Assembly (NCBI GenBank): GCA_026415015.1
Contig: JAOAHW010000213.1
Span: forward strand, 1-7,446
Direction of reading: 5' to 3'
Length of the DNA stretch: 7,446 nt
Origin: Syntrophorhabdaceae bacterium
GTDB taxonomy: Bacteria > Desulfobacterota > Syntrophorhabdia > Syntrophorhabdales > Syntrophorhabdaceae
Positions 5,601-7,446 of this stretch are shown piece after piece. The notes below the pieces were generated by a model. That model was not told the DNA's origin, did no database searches, and saw nothing but the letters and a program-made list of their open reading frames with translations. The stretch's first letter is position 1. The number at the start of each line of letters is the position of its first letter. The translations under genes and the position numbers were made by a program.

Positions 5601-7304
5601 ATGCTTAGCCATGACATCATCATCGTAGGCGGGGGTCTTGCTGGACTCCGGGCAGCAGTAGGGCTCTGTGAAAAATACAATGTGGCCCTCCTGTCAAAGG
5701 TCCATCCCATAAGATCCCACTCTATTGCAGCCCAGGGTGGGATAAATGCATCCCTTGCCAACCACCCGGATGCCAAGGATGATTCATGGGAGAAACACAC
5801 CTTTGATACAGTAAAGGGCAGTGACTACCTTGCAGACCAGCATGCAGTGGAGATCATGTGTAGACAGGCCCCACTTATTGTGTATGAGATGGAGCACTGG
5901 GGTTGTCCATTCAGCAGGTTTCCTGATGGTTCGATTGCACAGAGGCCCTTTGGTGGTGCAGGGTATCCAAGGACATGCTATTCTGCTGATATAACAGGTC
6001 ATGTACTACTCAATACCCTTTATGAGAGGGCTGTATCAAAAGGCGTGAAGGTCTATTCTGAGTGGTATGTCATAGCCCTTGTCACAGACAATGGCCAGTG
6101 TCACGGTGTCATTGCCTTTGACCTCATAAATGGTGCAATAGTACCTATGAAATCTAAAGTAACAGTCTTTGCCACAGGTGGCTATGGCAGGGTATATCAG
6201 TATTCTACAAATGCCCTCATCAATACAGGAAGCGGCATTGGCATAGCATATATGGCAGGAGTCCCTGTTAAGGATATGGAGTTTGTCCAGTTCCACCCCA
6301 CAGGCCTCATTGGCACAAATATCCTCATGACAGAGGCATGCCGTGGTGAGGGAGGCTATCTCATCAACAATAAAAATGAGAGGTTCATGGAGAGATATGC
6401 ACCCAAGATGATGGAGCTTGCACCGAGAGACATAGTCTCAAGGAGTATCCAGACTGAGATAGATGAGGGAAGGGGTTTTGAACATCCCCTGGGCAGATAC
6501 ATAAAACTCGATATAAGGCACTTAGGTGCCCAGAAGATCCTTGAAAAACTCCCAGGTATAAGGAACATCTGCATAGACTTTCTCGGTATAGACCCCATAA
6601 AAGAGCCCATCCCTATTATGCCGTGTCAACACTATTCCATGGGCGGTATAGACACCAATGAAAAGGCAGCTACAGAGGTCAAAGGATTCTATGCAGCTGG
6701 TGAGTGTGCCTGTGTGAGTGTCCACGGTGCAAACAGGCTCGGTGGTAATTCACTCCTTGACACCATAGTATTTGGAAAACTATCTGCCATAGCCATAGAT
6801 GAATTCCTCCAGGAAAATAATATCACCCCTGATGAAAAACCAATCAACAATAAACTTGTTCACATGGAAGACACAATAAAAAAGATTGTCCAAAATAAAG
6901 GCGAGAGGCCATTCTCAATACATGCAGACTTAAGCAAAAATATGAGCACTAATGTAGGTATATTCAGAAAAAAGGATGAACTGGAGACAGCAATCGAAAA
7001 TATATTAAGGATAAAGGCCCGATACAAGGACGTAAGGGTCTCTTCTTCAGACCCCCATATGAACTATGAGCTTTTAAATGCCATAGAGCTTGGATATATG
7101 ATTGAGGTTGCCCATACAATAGCAATAGGTGCATACCTAAGGGAGGAGAGTCGTGGCTCTCATTCAAGGAGGGACTTCCCTACAAGGGATGATGAAAAAT
7201 GGCTAAAGCACACCATAGCAAGGCCTGGAGCAGACGGCAACCCTGAGATATCTTTTAAAGATGTGACTATTACAAGATATCAGCCCATGGAGAGGAAATA
7301 TTGA
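5601..7304 (+). CDS. sdhA: Succinate dehydrogenase/fumarate reductase flavoprotein subunit
   Basis: This 567-residue catalytic subunit interconverts succinate and fumarate and passes electrons to the iron-sulfur subunit. Its length is normal (E. coli SdhA 588, FrdA 602). The N-terminus IIIVGGGLAGLRAA (6-19) is the FAD dinucleotide fold. RSHSIAAQGG contains His40, the expected site of covalent FAD attachment. Active-site elements are all present: FVQFHPTG (His232), TEACRGEGG (Glu245, Arg248), LAPRDIVSRS (Arg276, the proton-shuttle arginine), PCQHYSMGGI (His344) and HGANRLGGNSLLD (Arg379). The C-terminal REESRGSHSRRDFPTRDD block is also standard. The ATG follows the anchor gene's TAG by two bases with no clear ribosome binding site, suggesting coupled translation. 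The last four bases overlap the next start. Sequence alone does not decide between succinate oxidation and fumarate reduction, so the gene could equally be called frdA. No frameshift or missing key residue is seen. Confidence 0.97.
   Translation: MLSHDIIIVGGGLAGLRAAVGLCEKYNVALLSKVHPIRSHSIAAQGGINASLANHPDAKDDSWEKHTFDTVKGSDYLADQHAVEIMCRQAPLIVYEMEHWGCPFSRFPDGSIAQRPFGGAGYPRTCYSADITGHVLLNTLYERAVSKGVKVYSEWYVIALVTDNGQCHGVIAFDLINGAIVPMKSKVTVFATGGYGRVYQYSTNALINTGSGIGIAYMAGVPVKDMEFVQFHPTGLIGTNILMTEACRGEGGYLINNKNERFMERYAPKMMELAPRDIVSRSIQTEIDEGRGFEHPLGRYIKLDIRHLGAQKILEKLPGIRNICIDFLGIDPIKEPIPIMPCQHYSMGGIDTNEKAATEVKGFYAAGECACVSVHGANRLGGNSLLDTIVFGKLSAIAIDEFLQENNITPDEKPINNKLVHMEDTIKKIVQNKGERPFSIHADLSKNMSTNVGIFRKKDELETAIENILRIKARYKDVRVSSSDPHMNYELLNAIELGYMIEVAHTIAIGAYLREESRGSHSRRDFPTRDDEKWLKHTIARPGADGNPEISFKDVTITRYQPMERKY
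7289..7296 (+). promoter_or_regulatory. Ribosome binding site deciding the TTG start of the iron-sulfur subunit gene
   Basis: GGAGAGGA ends four bases before TTG (7301-7303). It is the only strong Shine-Dalgarno sequence in the sdh operon portion seen here. It supports a TTG start overlapping the sdhA stop codon as TTGA. Confidence 0.65.
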
Positions 7305-7446
7305 TAAAAGAGACTGCATACACCTTTAAGATACTCAGATATGACGCAAAAAAACCTTATGATGGTGCCCAGTTTAGGTCTTACCAGATAAGGGTAATCC
7401 CAGGGCTTACCATCCTTGCAGTCCTTATAAGGATAAGGGATGAGAT
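7301..7446 (+). CDS. sdhB: Succinate dehydrogenase/fumarate reductase iron-sulfur subunit, N-terminal fragment
   Basis: Forty-eight codons are visible before the window ends. The translation includes YTFKILRYDAKKPYDGAQF and then YQIRVIPGLTILAVLIRIRDE. This matches the N-terminal plant-type ferredoxin fold of SdhB/FrdB, where 'F-K-I-x-R-Y-D' and 'V-x-P-G-x-T-x-L-x-x-L-x-x-I-x-D' are usual. The cysteine ligands of the clusters would lie further downstream and are not seen. The gene begins at TTG, overlaps the sdhA stop by four bases and is preceded by GGAGAGGA, so it is part of the same operon. Its truncation is due only to the window edge. This subunit carries electrons from the FAD through Fe-S clusters to the quinone at the membrane anchor. 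Confidence 0.88.
   Translation, partial: MIKETAYTFKILRYDAKKPYDGAQFRSYQIRVIPGLTILAVLIRIRDE

Noticed and set aside
5585..7167. Minus-strand open frames of 67-86 codons opposite sdhA
   Set aside because: sdhA is complete with all catalytic motifs, and the antisense frames show no family motifs, ribosome sites or promoters.
7420..7446. Adapter sequence at the right end
   Set aside because: No mosaic end or its reverse complement is present. The coding frame of the iron-sulfur subunit runs cleanly to the last base.
1..7446. CRISPR arrays, tRNA or rRNA genes
   Set aside because: No regularly spaced repeats and no tRNA- or rRNA-like sequences were seen on either strand.

Overview
This looks like one end of a metagenomic or draft-genome contig from an anaerobic or microaerophilic bacterium. 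The first 19 bases are an exact Tn5/Nextera mosaic end, so they are library adapter and not genome. The coding style (about 30-48% GC locally, many ATA and AGG codons, GTG and TTG starts) and the gene types would fit a Nitrospirota-like or deltaproteobacterial-type lineage. That placement is inference and rests on no alignment.

Left part, minus strand (20-5099): an extracellular polysaccharide (EPS) export locus. Transcription runs right to left. It starts with a Wzz-type chain-length regulator (4197-5099) and continues into a very large secreted SLBB/Wza-type polysaccharide export protein (904-4185). The export gene has a GTG start, and its ribosome binding site overlaps the wzz stop codon. 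A 250-base gap follows, rich in palindromes. It holds a good sigma70-type promoter, a TGTTCAA/TTGAACA dyad at the predicted start of transcription, and further upstream a Crp/Fnr-like dyad. This promoter serves a small winged-helix MarR-type EPS-associated regulator (342-653). Beyond that, truncated by the adapter, is the start of a small coiled-coil-type gene (20-203).

Right part, plus strand (5293 to the end): the start of a succinate dehydrogenase/fumarate reductase operon. It comprises one small three-helix heme-binding membrane anchor (5293-5598), the complete FAD flavoprotein subunit (5601-7304) and the first 48 codons of the iron-sulfur subunit (7301 onward). The genes are packed with 2-base spacing and a 4-base overlap. 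The two operons diverge from a very AT-rich 193-base intergenic region (5100-5292) with a candidate promoter for each direction.

Most of the window is well explained by known families, and I do not see a clearly new system. The points most worth a second look are the regulatory architecture in front of the MarR-type gene (two operator-like dyads, a Crp/Fnr-like site and a start codon sitting in a hairpin loop), the sharp low-GC block inside the SLBB gene, the charged insertion that splits one SLBB unit, and the apparently leaderless start of the sdh operon.
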